DNA of 64,000 nt from Neisseria lisongii (GCF_028463985.1 NZ_CP116766.1:744001-808000), one strand, 5' to 3'. Numbered from the stretch's first letter, positions 16,009 to 24,200 are shown. Notes: generated by a model not told the origin, from the sequence alone. Made by a program: numbers and translations.

Positions 16009-16060
16009 GTTTTCAGACGGCCTGTGGCGGGCTGCTGTTGCCCAAAGGCCGTCTGAAAAT
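16009..16060 (-). terminator. Inverted DUS pair after hscB
   Basis: GGTTTTCAGACGGCCT and AGGCCGTCTGAAAATG are arranged so that the arms pair across about 20 bases. It ends the isc cluster on the minus strand. Confidence 0.7.
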
Positions 16061-16086
16061 GCGGCTTGGCAAACCGCCTGATTTGA

Positions 16087-16587
16087 TCAGAGGGCGGCGG
16101 CAAGTTCGCTGCCGATTTTGTTTAAAAAACGCCCTTGGCGAACCAGTTGCGCCGCCTGCTGCCAATCGTGCTGCCGCAAAGCCTGCGACAATGCCTGATA
16201 CAGCGAGGCCTGTTCGCCGGAAATTTCCTGCTGCAAGCGGTTCAGCGCAGCTTGATCCTGCTCGAATTGGGCTTCCATTAAGGCTTCCCGCCATTCCATC
16301 TGCTGGGTCAGAAATTCGGTGGAAAACTGCGTATGTTCCGGCGCATCGGCATCAATGCCCTGCATTTGCAGCAGGTGGGCGGCACGGTCAATCGGATTTT
16401 TCAGCACCCGATAGGCTTCGTTAATCGTCGCCGACATCATCACTGCCTGTTTTTGCTCGAAAGACGAGGCGGAAGCGAATTTGTCGGGGTGGAAGCGGGC
16501 GGAAAAATCACGGTAGGCCTGTTCCAAACGGGCTTCGTCAAGGTCGAATACCGGCTCGATTTGGAATAGGGTAAAGTATTGGCTCAT
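16087..16587 (-). CDS. hscB: Fe-S co-chaperone HscB (J-domain protein)
   Basis: A 166-aa protein that delivers IscU to the HscA chaperone. The N-terminal J-domain shows ARFHPDKFAS with HPD at residues 33-35, and the C-terminal three-helix part is rich in Gln and Glu as usual. The start MSQYFTLFQIEPVF is chosen over a longer frame. It follows iscA by 17 bases on the same strand. HscA and ferredoxin genes, which often follow hscB, are absent; the next feature is a DUS terminator and then an unrelated lipoprotein gene. Confidence 0.94.
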   Translation of the reverse strand: MSQYFTLFQIEPVFDLDEARLEQAYRDFSARFHPDKFASASSFEQKQAVMMSATINEAYRVLKNPIDRAAHLLQMQGIDADAPEHTQFSTEFLTQQMEWREALMEAQFEQDQAALNRLQQEISGEQASLYQALSQALRQHDWQQAAQLVRQGRFLNKIGSELAAAL

Positions 16588-16604
16588 AAGGGAAAACTTC
16601 CTGT

Positions 16605-16925
16605 TTAAACGTGGAAACTTTCGCCGCAGCCGCAAGAGTCTTTGACATTCGGATTGTCGAATTTAAAGCCTTCTTGCAAGCCTTCTTTGGTGTAGTCCAC
16701 CTGCGTGCCGTCGAGATAAACCAGACTTTTGGGATCGACAAAAATTTTGGCACCGAATTGTTCGAATACGGTGTCTTCGGCCTGCGCTTCATCAACAAAT
16801 TCAAGATTATACGCCATGCCCGAACAGCCGCTGGTTTTCACGCCCAAGCGTACGCCCAAGCCTTTGCCCCGATTGGCCAGATAGCCGTTGATGTGTTTGG
16901 CGGCATTTTCTGTGAGGGTAATCAT
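16605..16925 (-). CDS. iscA: Iron-sulfur cluster assembly protein IscA
   Basis: A 106-aa HesB-type A-class carrier. All three cluster-binding cysteines are present: Cys34 in KTSGCSGMAY and Cys98/Cys100 in DSCGCGESF. It transfers or stores Fe-S clusters downstream of IscU. It lies 109 bases after iscU, with an inverted DUS pair in the gap that could attenuate transcription into iscA-hscB. Confidence 0.95.
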   Translation of the reverse strand: MITLTENAAKHINGYLANRGKGLGVRLGVKTSGCSGMAYNLEFVDEAQAEDTVFEQFGAKIFVDPKSLVYLDGTQVDYTKEGLQEGFKFDNPNVKDSCGCGESFHV

Positions 16926-16985
16926 CGGTATCTCCTAACAATATTTCCAGATTTCCGGATTGAAGCGGTTTTTGCGAAACTTGCT

Positions 16986-17024
16986 GTTTTCAGACGGCCT
17001 GTGTCAATGAGGCCGTCTGAAAAC
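16986..17024 (-). terminator. Inverted DUS pair between iscU and iscA
   Basis: GTTTTCAGACGGCCT and GGCCGTCTGAAAAC flank a short loop 10 bases past the iscU stop. It may act as a partial terminator inside the isc operon. Confidence 0.6.
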
Positions 17025-17034
17025 GGATTGCGGT

Positions 17035-17421
17035 TTATTGCGCTTCTTTTTTCTTGCGGTAGTCGGCAACGGCGGCTTTGACTGCGTCTTCCGCCAAAAT
17101 CGAACAGTGGATTTTTACCGGCGGAAGTTCCAATTCTTCGGCGATGTCGCTGTTTTTAATCGCCAAAGCATCATCCAAACTTTTGCCTTTGACCCATTCG
17201 GTAATCAGGCTGGAAGAGGCGATGGCCGAGCCGCAGCCGTAGGTTTTGAATTTTGCGTCTTCGATGATGCCTTCATCATTAACTTTGATTTGCAGACGCA
17301 TTACGTCGCCGCAGGCCGGTGCGCCGACCATGCCGGTGCCGACAGATTCATCGCCTTTGTCGAACGTGCCGACGTTGCGCGGGTTTTCGTAGTGGTCAAT
17401 CACTTTATCGCTGTATGCCAT
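17035..17421 (-). CDS. iscU: Fe-S cluster scaffold IscU
   Basis: A 128-aa scaffold on which IscS builds [2Fe-2S] clusters. Scaffold ligands are Cys37 (GAPACGDVM, with Asp39), Cys63 (TYGCGSAIASSS) and Cys106 (KIHCSILAEDA). The HscA recognition motif LPPVK (residues 99-103) is intact, so an HscA must exist although none is in the window. The start MAYSDKVIDHYENPRN is the conserved family start; a longer upstream frame is rejected. It lies downstream of two small unidentified genes rather than directly after iscS. Confidence 0.96.
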   Translation of the reverse strand: MAYSDKVIDHYENPRNVGTFDKGDESVGTGMVGAPACGDVMRLQIKVNDEGIIEDAKFKTYGCGSAIASSSLITEWVKGKSLDDALAIKNSDIAEELELPPVKIHCSILAEDAVKAAVADYRKKKEAQ

Positions 17422-17522
17422 GATGTGTATTCCTTGTATTGTGATTATAAAAAAGTTAAAAGTTTCAAACGGCCTTGAATGGCGTGGTTTTATTATGGGA
17501 AAATTTAACCATCCATCCGATT

Positions 17523-17789
17523 TCAGTCGCGGCGGCGGCCTACTACCACCGCTGCGCATGTCGGAGACGTGCCGACATCACCCACGTAAGTTCTGTCTCC
17601 TTGACGGCATTCTTCTAATATGCTGACATTAATTGGGACGACATTGACCACATCATAACCGGCCTGATCGAACCAATTATATAGATTCGCCAGTGTCTGT
17701 GAATATTGTTCCATATCGACTATTTGCTGATGGCGATCATAGTCAGCCATAAAGTATCTGGCATGGAATTTCGGTCGTTGCTGAGACAT
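17523..17789 (-). CDS. Unidentified 88-aa protein inside the isc cluster
   Basis: This gene runs with the isc genes between the 42-aa gene and iscU. A clear ribosome site (AGGA, seven bases before ATG) supports translation. The protein starts MSQQRPKFHARYFM. It contains a Tyr/Asp-rich helical stretch (MEQYSQTLANLYNWFD), the beta-like run YDVVNVVPINVSILE, two cysteines, and a basic end (VVVGRRRD). I do not recognise a family. The position suggests a link to Fe-S assembly, but this is inference only; it could also be an insertion. Confidence 0.6.
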   Translation of the reverse strand: MSQQRPKFHARYFMADYDRHQQIVDMEQYSQTLANLYNWFDQAGYDVVNVVPINVSILEECRQGDRTYVGDVGTSPTCAAVVVGRRRD

Positions 17790-17863
17790 ACGGTGTTCCT
17801 GTCATTTAATTAAAAAAATAAAGGAAGACGGTGTTTCACGCCTTGTTTTCAGACGGCCTTGAA

Positions 17864-17992
17864 TCAGATTTTGCAGGCACCGCCTTCGCAGCCTTCATCG
17901 TTTTCACTGTCCACGCCGCCTTCAACGGTTATGCCGTCGAAGCTGTCGAGCAGACTGTCTAAATTATCGAGGTCTAGGTCTTGTTCGCTCAT
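17864..17992 (-). CDS. Unidentified 42-aa acidic protein with Cys-Gly tail, in the isc cluster
   Basis: A short frame directly downstream of iscS with AGGAAA about eight bases before ATG. The first two thirds are strongly acidic and leucine-patterned (DLDLDNLDSLLDSFDG), and the end is CEGGACKI with two cysteines. The arrangement would suit a small Fe-S or IscS/IscU-binding adaptor comparable in size and acidity to IscX, but there is no sequence similarity that I can claim. A DUS hairpin separates it from iscS and a single DUS follows it. Confidence 0.55.
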   Translation of the reverse strand: MSEQDLDLDNLDSLLDSFDGITVEGGVDSENDEGCEGGACKI

Positions 17993-18011
17993 TTTGTTTT
18001 CCTGCGGGGTA

Positions 18012-18051
18012 AGCCGTCTGAAAATATATTTTATCGTTTTTCAGACGGCCT
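18012..18051 (-). terminator. DUS hairpin after iscS
   Basis: AAGCCGTCTGAAAA and TTTTTCAGACGGCCT pair across about 15 bases, 14 bases past the iscS stop. It could reduce read-through to the small genes and iscU. Confidence 0.65.
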
Positions 18052-18064
18052 GCTTCAACACAAA

Positions 18065-19279
18065 TCAGTGTGCCGCCCATTCGATTGAGTCTAAGTCAAT
18101 GCCGTCTTTAAACATTTCCCACAGCGGCGACAATTCCCGCAGTTTGCCGATTTTGGATTTGATGAGTTCGGCGGCGTAGGCAACTTCTTCTTCGGTGGTC
18201 ATGCGGCCGAAGGTGATGCGCAGGGAAGAGTGTGCCAATTCGTCGTTGCGGCCCAAGGCACGCAGAACGTAAGACGGTTCGAGCGAGGCGGAGGTACACG
18301 CCGAGCCGCTGGATACGGCAAGTTCTTTCACTGCCATAATCAGGCTTTCGCCTTCGACAAAGTTGAAGCTGACGTTGAGGTTGTTGGGCGAACGTTGTTC
18401 CAAATCGCCGTTGATGTACACTTCTTCAATGTCTTTAATGCCGTTTAAGAAGATTTCACGCAGTTTCAGATAGTGTTCGGTATCTTTTTGCAGCTCTTCT
18501 TTGGCAAGACGGAAGGCTTCACCCATGCCGACGATTTGGTGGGTCGGCAGCGTGCCGGAACGGAAACCGCGTTCGTGGCCGCCGCCGTGCATTTGGGCTT
18601 CGAGGCGGACACGGGGTTTGCGGCGGACGTAGAGTGCGCCGATGCCTTTCGGACCGTACACTTTGTGGGCGGACATCGAAAGCAGATCGACTTTGGCGGC
18701 TTCTACATCAACCGGCACTTTGCCGCAGGCTTGGGCGGCATCAACGTGGAAAATGATTTTGCGTTCACGACAGATTTCGCCGATGGCGGGAATATTCTGC
18801 ACCACACCGATTTCGTTATTAACCCACATGCAGGATACCAAAATGGTGTCTTCCCGAATGGCAGCTTTCAACACGTCCAAATCAACCAAGCCGTTTTCCT
18901 GTACGTCTAAATAGGTAACATCGTAGCCTTGGCGTTCCAATTCCCGCATGGTATCCAAAACCGCTTTATGTTCGGTTTTGACGGTAATCAGATGTTTGCC
19001 TTTGCTTTTGTAGAAATTGGCTGCGCCTTTGATGGCAAGGTTGTTGGATTCGGTAGCGCCGCTGGTGAAAACGATTTCTTTCGAGTCGGCGTTAATCAGA
19101 GCGGCGATGTCGGCCCGTGCCTGTTCGACGGCTTCTTCAGCGGTCCAGCCGAAGCTGTGGCTGTTGGAGGCGGGGTTGCCGAACTGTTCGCACAGATACG
19201 GAATCATTTTCTCGGCAACACGTTTGTCAACCGGAGTAGTGGCGGCATAGTCCAAGTAAACGGGGGTTTGAACGGTCAT
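18065..19279 (-). CDS. iscS: Cysteine desulfurase IscS
   Basis: A 404-aa PLP enzyme that takes sulfur from cysteine for Fe-S clusters and tRNA thiolation. The PLP lysine is in SMSAHKVYGPKGIGALYVR, the N-terminus has YLDYAATTPVDKRVAEKM, and the active-site loop cysteine is in SSGSACTSASLEPSYVL. Length and C-terminus (LWEMFKDGIDLDSIEWAAH) are typical of IscS from gamma and beta proteobacteria. It follows iscR by 30 bases on the same strand, so it is under the IscR-controlled promoter. Confidence 0.97.
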   Translation of the reverse strand: MTVQTPVYLDYAATTPVDKRVAEKMIPYLCEQFGNPASNSHSFGWTAEEAVEQARADIAALINADSKEIVFTSGATESNNLAIKGAANFYKSKGKHLITVKTEHKAVLDTMRELERQGYDVTYLDVQENGLVDLDVLKAAIREDTILVSCMWVNNEIGVVQNIPAIGEICRERKIIFHVDAAQACGKVPVDVEAAKVDLLSMSAHKVYGPKGIGALYVRRKPRVRLEAQMHGGGHERGFRSGTLPTHQIVGMGEAFRLAKEELQKDTEHYLKLREIFLNGIKDIEEVYINGDLEQRSPNNLNVSFNFVEGESLIMAVKELAVSSGSACTSASLEPSYVLRALGRNDELAHSSLRITFGRMTTEEEVAYAAELIKSKIGKLRELSPLWEMFKDGIDLDSIEWAAH

Positions 19280-19309
19280 GGTCGGTTCTTTCCTGATTAT
19301 AGTTATGGA

Positions 19310-19756
19310 TTAGTGAATGTGTGTCAAAGTAACGACTTTATGGTCGGCATCGTTGTTTTTCTGCTCGATAATGCTTTGCAGGGTAACGCTGCTGAGGTAG
19401 CGGTTAATGGTTTGGTTGAGATTTTCCCATAAATCGTGGGTCAGACAGGGCGTACCGTGATGGCAGTTTGCCTGACTGCTGCACTGGGTGGCATCGAGTT
19501 TGTCTTCGGCGGCGCAGATGATTTGGGCGATGTTGATTTGTGCAGCAGGTGCCGCCAGAATATAACCGCCGCCGGGGCCGCGCAGACTTTCAACCAAACG
19601 GGCGCGGCGCAGCTTGCTGAACAGCTGCTCGAGATAAGATAGGGAAATATTTTGGCGTTCGCTGATGGCGCTCAGTTTGACAGCACCGTGTTGGGCGTTC
19701 ATCGCCAAATCAATCATGGCGGTAACGGCGAAGCGGCCTTTGGTAGTCAGTCTCAT
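19310..19756 (-). CDS. iscR: Rrf2-family Fe-S regulator IscR
   Basis: A 148-aa winged-helix repressor that senses Fe-S status through a [2Fe-2S] cluster. Ligands Cys92, Cys98, Cys104 and His107 (CSSQANCHHGTPCLTH) sit exactly at the E. coli positions. The N-terminus (MRLTTKGRFAVTAMIDLA) contains the recognition helix. It is the first gene of the isc cluster and very likely represses its own promoter, where a matching operator is visible. Confidence 0.96.
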   Translation of the reverse strand: MRLTTKGRFAVTAMIDLAMNAQHGAVKLSAISERQNISLSYLEQLFSKLRRARLVESLRGPGGGYILAAPAAQINIAQIICAAEDKLDATQCSSQANCHHGTPCLTHDLWENLNQTINRYLSSVTLQSIIEQKNNDADHKVVTLTHIH

Positions 19757-19794
19757 ATTATTTTCAGACGGCCTGCATGGTTTTGTGTTTCGGA

Positions 19795-19827
19795 ATTGTC
19801 TAATATCTGAGTTTTTCAGTCAAGTAT
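19795..19827 (-). promoter_or_regulatory. iscR promoter with type 1 IscR operator
   Basis: On the minus strand a 25-base site (19803-19827) starts ATACTTGACT and ends CTCAGATAT. By eye it matches 22 of 25 positions of the E. coli type 1 consensus. It overlaps a -35 TTGACT (19818-19823), which is 17 bases from a -10 GACAAT (19795-19800). The geometry resembles the autoregulated E. coli iscR promoter. Confidence 0.65.
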
Positions 19828-19990
19828 TATATTAGAAAAGGGAGCTATTTTTAGGGCATCTGAGAGATATTAATAGCTACTGATTGAAAATATTTATAGG
19901 AAAATATGGATAGCAAGAATGGGGGGGCTTCAAAATTCTTTGTACCTGATTGAAACATCGAAATTTAGTTCGTCATTGCTAATAAAATCG

Positions 19991-20023
19991 AAGCCGTCTG
20001 AAAATTTAGTTTTCGGACGGCAG
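19991..20023. terminator. DUS pair with one mutated arm
   Basis: GCCGTCTGAAAATT faces TTTTCGGACGGC, in which the DUS has one A-to-G change. It lies just outside the left end of the IS30 element. No gene ends immediately beside it; the remaining bases between iscR and the IS hold only the iscR promoter and A/T-rich DNA. Confidence 0.45.
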
Positions 20024-20036
20024 CGGATTCGCCTAT

Positions 20037-21085
20037 CAAGTGCAACATTGCAAAACAGAAAAGGCCAGTATGCGGTAGCATACTGCCTTTCCTGACAAGA
20101 AAGATTGCAATGAGCTACACACAACTGACCCAAGACGAACGATACCACATTCAGCATCATTACCGCCACCAACCCATCACACAAATCGCACAAACGCTCG
20201 GTCGCCACAAAAGCACCATCAGCCGTGAAATCAAACGCTACAGCCAAAACCAAGACTATCGCGCCGCCTCAGCACAACAGCAAAGCTGCCAAAGCAAACA
20301 GAAAAAGCGTTCCCCCTACAAAATGACCGGACAACTCATCGGCCACATCAACACCCTTGTCTGTCAAAAACTCAGCCCACAGCAAATATGCGGATACCTC
20401 GAAAAACACCACCAGACTAAGCTCTACCACAGCACTGTTTACCGCTACCTGCACCAAAACAGGAACAATGGCAGGACATTGTGGCAACACCTCAGAATAT
20501 GCAGCAAACCCTACCGTAAAAAATACGGCGGCAAAACATGGGTCAAAGGCAAAGTTCCTGACCGTGTCGGTATCGAACACCGTCCCGAAACCGTCAACAA
20601 AAGGATGCGCATCGGCGATTGGGAAGCTGACACCATCATCAGCAAAGACTAAAAAAGTGCATTACTGACCTTAATCGAACGTGTTACCCGTTACACCATT
20701 ATCTGTAAGTTGAAGAACTTCAAAGCCGAAGATACTGCCAACGCTGTCATCAGGGTATTGAAGGCGCATAAAGACAGGGTACACACGATTACGATGGATA
20801 ACGGTAAGGAGTTTTACCGGCACAAGAAAATCGCTGATGGATTGAAAGCGGAAACCTATTTCTGCCGTCCGTACCGCTCTTGGGAAAAGGGAACGAATGA
20901 AAATACCAATGGATTGATACGCCAATACTTCCCGAAACAGACGGATTTCAGGAAAATCAGTGGGAAGGAAATACGGCAGGTTCAGGATGAACTGAACCAT
21001 CGACCAAGAAAAACACTTGGCTATGAAACGCCAAGTGTTTTATTCTTGAATATCTTCCAACCTTTGTTAACTAATGTTGCACTTG
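20037..21085 (+). mobile_element. IS30-family insertion sequence (IS1655-like)
   Basis: CAAGTGCAACATT at the left (20038 onward) is repeated inverted as AATGTTGCACTTG at the right (21073-21085), bounding about 1.05 kb with one IS30-type transposase gene. The element lies between iscR and fbp, next to the fbp 3' end. The name IS1655-like is inference from size and host. Confidence 0.8.
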
Positions 21086-21099
21086 GAAATCGAAAGTAA
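20110..21099 (+). pseudogene. IS30-family transposase, interrupted by an in-frame stop
   Basis: The N-terminal helix-turn-helix reads MSYTQLTQDERYHIQ and KSTISREIKRY. The DDE core is in GDWEADTIISKD, ITMDNGKEFYRHKK and ENTNGLIRQYFPK. The two halves (20110-20652 and 20653-21099) are in the same frame and separated only by TAA at 20650. Family proteins read KDQKSALLTLIER here, so a CAA-to-TAA change is the simplest explanation. The product would be cut after the first catalytic Asp, so this copy is inactive unless suppressed. The stop codon lies slightly beyond the right inverted repeat. Confidence 0.88.
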
Positions 21100-21118
21100 G
21101 GGCTTCGGCTTTGTTATC

Positions 21119-22096
21119 TCAATCGTTTTGGTGCAGGTTGTTGATGTATGCGACTTCTTCGCTGCTTCCCATAAACACGGCGACTCGTTGGTGCAGGCCT
21201 TCGGGTTGGATATCGAGCATGGCTTGGTGGGCGTTGGAGGCTGCGCCGCCGGCCTGTTCTAAAATCAGGCTCATTGGGTTGGCTTCGTACATCAGCCGCA
21301 GTTTGCCCGGTTTGCTTGGGTCCCGTTTGTCTTGCGGATACATGAATACGCCGCCGCGCATCAGAATGCGGTGGATTTCGGCGACCATGCTGGCGACCCA
21401 GCGCATATTGTAGTTTTTGCCGCGTACGCCTTCTTTGCCGGCCAGCAGTTCGGCGATATATTGCTGCACCGGTGGTTGCCAGTGGCGTTGGTTGGACATA
21501 TTGACGGCAAATTCTTGGGTTGCTGCGGCGATTTTGGGCTGGGACTGGGTTTCGACAAATTCGCCTTGTTCATTGAGGGTAAAGACGAATACGCCGTGTT
21601 TGAGGGTTAAAACCAGTTGGGTTTGCGGGCCGTATAAAACATAACCGGCGGCGACTTGATTGCGGCCTTTTTGCAGGAATGATTCGGTGGTCAGCGTGCC
21701 TTCCGGTTTGGCAAGAATGGAAAAAATAGTGCCGACTGAAATATTGACATCAATATTGGACGAGCCGTCCAACGGGTCAAACAAAACCAGATAGCCGCCG
21801 TTTTCGTGGCAGGCAACGAAAGAATCTTCTTCTTCGCTTGCCAAACCGCCGACATTGGGGTTGTTTTTCAGGGCTTCAATCAGAATATCGTTGGCGATCA
21901 CGTCTAATTTTTTCTGATCTTCGCCTTGAACATTGCCAGTCCCCGCCATGCCTAAAACGCCGGCGAGTGCGCCCAGTCGGACTTTGTTGTTGATGGCGCA
22001 GCAGGCGGCGGTAACGGTTTCTAAAACGTTGCCCAATTCGGCAGGCAGGTTATGTTGTTGCAGATGTTGGGGAAGAAAGTTGGCTAAGGTGTTCAT
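21119..22096 (-). CDS. fbp: Fructose-1,6-bisphosphatase, class I
   Basis: A 324-aa gluconeogenic enzyme. The metal-binding signature is VLFDPLDGSSNIDVNISVGTIF, preceded by SEEEDSF. Sugar phosphate contacts appear in RYVASMVAE-like RWVASMVAEIHR and KLRLMYEANPMSLILEQAGG. The start MNTLANFLPQH is preferred to an ATG 18 bases upstream. The 3' end lies 34 bases from the IS30 element, whose arrival may have removed the native terminator. Confidence 0.96.
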   Translation of the reverse strand: MNTLANFLPQHLQQHNLPAELGNVLETVTAACCAINNKVRLGALAGVLGMAGTGNVQGEDQKKLDVIANDILIEALKNNPNVGGLASEEEDSFVACHENGGYLVLFDPLDGSSNIDVNISVGTIFSILAKPEGTLTTESFLQKGRNQVAAGYVLYGPQTQLVLTLKHGVFVFTLNEQGEFVETQSQPKIAAATQEFAVNMSNQRHWQPPVQQYIAELLAGKEGVRGKNYNMRWVASMVAEIHRILMRGGVFMYPQDKRDPSKPGKLRLMYEANPMSLILEQAGGAASNAHQAMLDIQPEGLHQRVAVFMGSSEEVAYINNLHQND

Positions 22097-22203
22097 TTTT
22101 CGCTCGTTTATCATAAATAGGGCAGACGGTTAAAAATTATCGGCTGCTAAGAAACAATGTAACAGATTGTAATTCAAAATCGGATGGGAGGCTAGGTGTG
22201 CAG

Positions 22204-22243
22204 AGGCCGTCTGAAAATACGTTTGCTGATTTTCAGACGGCCT
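22204..22243 (-). terminator. DUS hairpin after rlmJ
   Basis: GAGGCCGTCTGAAAAT and ATTTTCAGACGGCCTTTC pair across a short loop, just past the rlmJ stop. Confidence 0.75.
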
Positions 22244-22250
22244 TTCGGAT

Positions 22251-23096
22251 TTACGGGATTTTAGCGTCCAACACCCATTTGGCACTATCGTCCTGCGCCA
22301 GCAGTCGGGCGAGGGCGGGTAGGTTTTCCTGAAGTTGTTGCGCCAAAAGATAGGGCGGATTGATGACAAACATTCCGCTACCGTGCATACCGAAACCGTC
22401 GCTGCGGGGGTGGTGGACGTGTAATTCGGCGTGAAGATAATTTTCCGGCGAGAGTTTTTGCAACTGTTCGGGCAGTTTTTGGCTGGCTTCTTTGCTCAAA
22501 CACGGATACCACACCAGATAGCAGCCGGAGGCAAACCGTTTTTGCGCTTCTTTCAGCGTCTGCACCACCCGCTGATAATCCTGTTTTTCTTCATACGGCG
22601 GATCAATCAGCACCACTGCACGGCGGGTTGGCGGCGGCAGCAGCGAAATCAGACCTTGAAAACCGTCGCTGCGGCTGATTTGTCCGCGCCGCTTCAAACC
22701 CGCTTCGTCCATATTGTTTTGCAGATGGGCATAATCGGCAGGATGCAGCTCAAACAGCCGCAGCTTGTCGTTTTGTCGGCACAAAGCCTGCGCCAGCCAA
22801 GGCGATCCGCAATACAAATCAGGCTTCGGCAGCACTTGATTGAGATAAGCGGTAAAATCCGCCAAGCCTTGCGGCAAATCCGCCGCCTGACGCAGCAGCG
22901 CAATGCCTTGCCGGTATTCTCCGACTTTCTGCGCTTCTTCGCCGCCCAAATCATACAGCCCGGCACCGCTGTGGGTGTCGATATACCAATAAGGCTTGTC
23001 TTTGCGGTTGAAATATTCCAGCGTTAAAAACAAGATAAAATGCTTGAGCATATCGGCATGATTGCCGGCGTGAAAGGCGTGGCGGTAACTGAGCAT
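22251..23096 (-). CDS. rlmJ: 23S rRNA (adenine2030-N6)-methyltransferase RlmJ
   Basis: A 281-aa SAM-dependent methyltransferase. It opens with MLSYRHAFHAGNHADMLKH, the family signature, then IDTHSGAGLYDL for SAM binding and VVLIDPPYEEK as the catalytic (D/N)PP(Y/F) motif. It modifies A2030 in the large-subunit rRNA and has been linked to use of extracellular DNA (ComJ-like role) in some bacteria. It is monocistronic. Confidence 0.93.
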   Translation of the reverse strand: MLSYRHAFHAGNHADMLKHFILFLTLEYFNRKDKPYWYIDTHSGAGLYDLGGEEAQKVGEYRQGIALLRQAADLPQGLADFTAYLNQVLPKPDLYCGSPWLAQALCRQNDKLRLFELHPADYAHLQNNMDEAGLKRRGQISRSDGFQGLISLLPPPTRRAVVLIDPPYEEKQDYQRVVQTLKEAQKRFASGCYLVWYPCLSKEASQKLPEQLQKLSPENYLHAELHVHHPRSDGFGMHGSGMFVINPPYLLAQQLQENLPALARLLAQDDSAKWVLDAKIP

Positions 23097-23202
23097 GGTC
23101 GGCTGCGCAAAAGTTGGAAACAGCGGCTATTATAGCCGAAATCCTGTGTTTTCCATACGGTGGGAGCAATGCGGACAAGCGGATTTTTGGGAATTAAATA
23201 CA

Positions 23203-23240
23203 CCGAGGCCGTCTGAAAATCAGGTTTTCAGACGGCCTTT
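23203..23240. terminator. DUS pair between rlmJ and the 31-codon frame
   Basis: GAGGCCGTCTGAAAATC and AGGTTTTCAGACGGCCTTTG face each other with almost no loop. It probably ends the small minus-strand frame at 23274-23369. Confidence 0.65.
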
Positions 23241-23273
23241 GCGGATTCAGTTAATCGGTTTGATCATTAATTA

Positions 23274-23369
23274 TCAACGGGCAGCGGCGATGGGCTGCTG
23301 CTCAGGTTTGCGGGTAAAAGAAGCACGCTTTGCGGCTTGAAAAATGGCCAAACGGCGGCGGTGTTGCAT
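23274..23369 (-). CDS. Possible 31-aa basic peptide
   Basis: A short frame with a strong ribosome site (GAAAGGA six bases before ATG) encodes MQHRRRLAIFQAAKRA and a Gln/Pro/Ala-rich end. It is arginine-rich, with no membrane segment, and is followed by a DUS hairpin as real genes here are. Nothing else explains this 540-bp gap between rlmJ and the next gene. Translation is plausible but unproven. Confidence 0.4.
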   Translation of the reverse strand: MQHRRRLAIFQAAKRASFTRKPEQQPIAAAR

Positions 23370-23640
23370 AAGAAATCCTTTCTACTTTGTTGCTTGTGAT
23401 GGAATATGGTTTCCATACTGTGCGGCGGCCAATTGGCCTGCGCTGTTTATTGTGAGATGTTTGAGCGGTTGATAATAGGCTTTTTCTATCTTTTTGTATA
23501 GGTTGATTGTGTAAATACTATGTTGTTTTATGTAATCACACCGGCGGGTTGGGTGTGAAAAAACTGGTAATGGTGCTTAAGCCGACATATTTTTAATTTA
23601 TAATAGCAGCATGAAAACAATAAATCGGGAATGTTCACCC

Positions 23641-24120
23641 ATGCAGAAAATGTTATGCACACTGATGATGGCGTTTGCTTTTTCGGCTGCTCAGGCGGCG
23701 GATTCTTACGGACGCTTGGTTTTTTGGACCAATCCGAATGATGCTGCGGAAGCCGTCAGCATTAAAACGACGCAGGAAAATCTGACACAGGCGCAGGCCG
23801 ATGAGGAGGCGGAGGCGTTTTGCCGGGGGAAAGACAGCTTGGCGGGCGTGGTGTCGGGGCAGACCGGCTGCAGCCTGAATATGCCGTTGCACAATACCTG
23901 TGTCGCCGTGGCGTATCCCAAATCCCAGCCGGGCGGCATTTCGGCGGCCAATGCGGTGGTGATTACATCGCCGTTGTTTAAAAATGTTCATCAGATTGCC
24001 TTGAAACAGTGTCTGGCGAAGTTCGGTACGCAGGGACAATGTGCCTTGCAAACGGTATATTGCACCGCCAGCGATTATTACGGCGGGACATTTAAAACGT
24101 TGCTGAACCGTTTGAAATAA
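23641..24120 (+). CDS. Secreted Cys-rich protein, DUF4189-like
   Basis: The start at 23641 gives 159 aa with signal peptide MLCTLMMAFAFSAAQA and cleavage before ADSYG; an ATG 30 bases upstream would put charged residues in front of it. The mature part has six cysteines spaced as likely disulfides (CRGKD, TGCSL, NTCVAVAYP, QCLAKFGTQGQC, VYC). The NTCVAVAYP ... CLAKFG..GQC pattern recalls DUF4189, a periplasmic domain of unknown role. The family call is tentative, while secretion is well supported. It is monocistronic with a DUS terminator. Confidence 0.72.
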   Translation: MQKMLCTLMMAFAFSAAQAADSYGRLVFWTNPNDAAEAVSIKTTQENLTQAQADEEAEAFCRGKDSLAGVVSGQTGCSLNMPLHNTCVAVAYPKSQPGGISAANAVVITSPLFKNVHQIALKQCLAKFGTQGQCALQTVYCTASDYYGGTFKTLLNRLK

Positions 24121-24140
24121 TTTGATTGTGTCTGATAGAA

Positions 24141-24186
24141 CATGCCGTCTGAAAATGGGTGATGCTCATTTTCAGACGGCATTTTT
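24141..24186. terminator. DUS hairpin shared by convergent genes
   Basis: CATGCCGTCTGAAAATG and CATTTTCAGACGGCATTTTT lie between the convergent DUF4189-like gene and ung, with T-tracts on the plus side. Confidence 0.8.
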
Positions 24187-24200
24187 GTGATGAAAACGGC

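Noticed and set aside
16023..16060. Single outward-facing DUS copies as separate signals
   Set aside because: They pair with neighbouring inverted copies and are better described as one hairpin.
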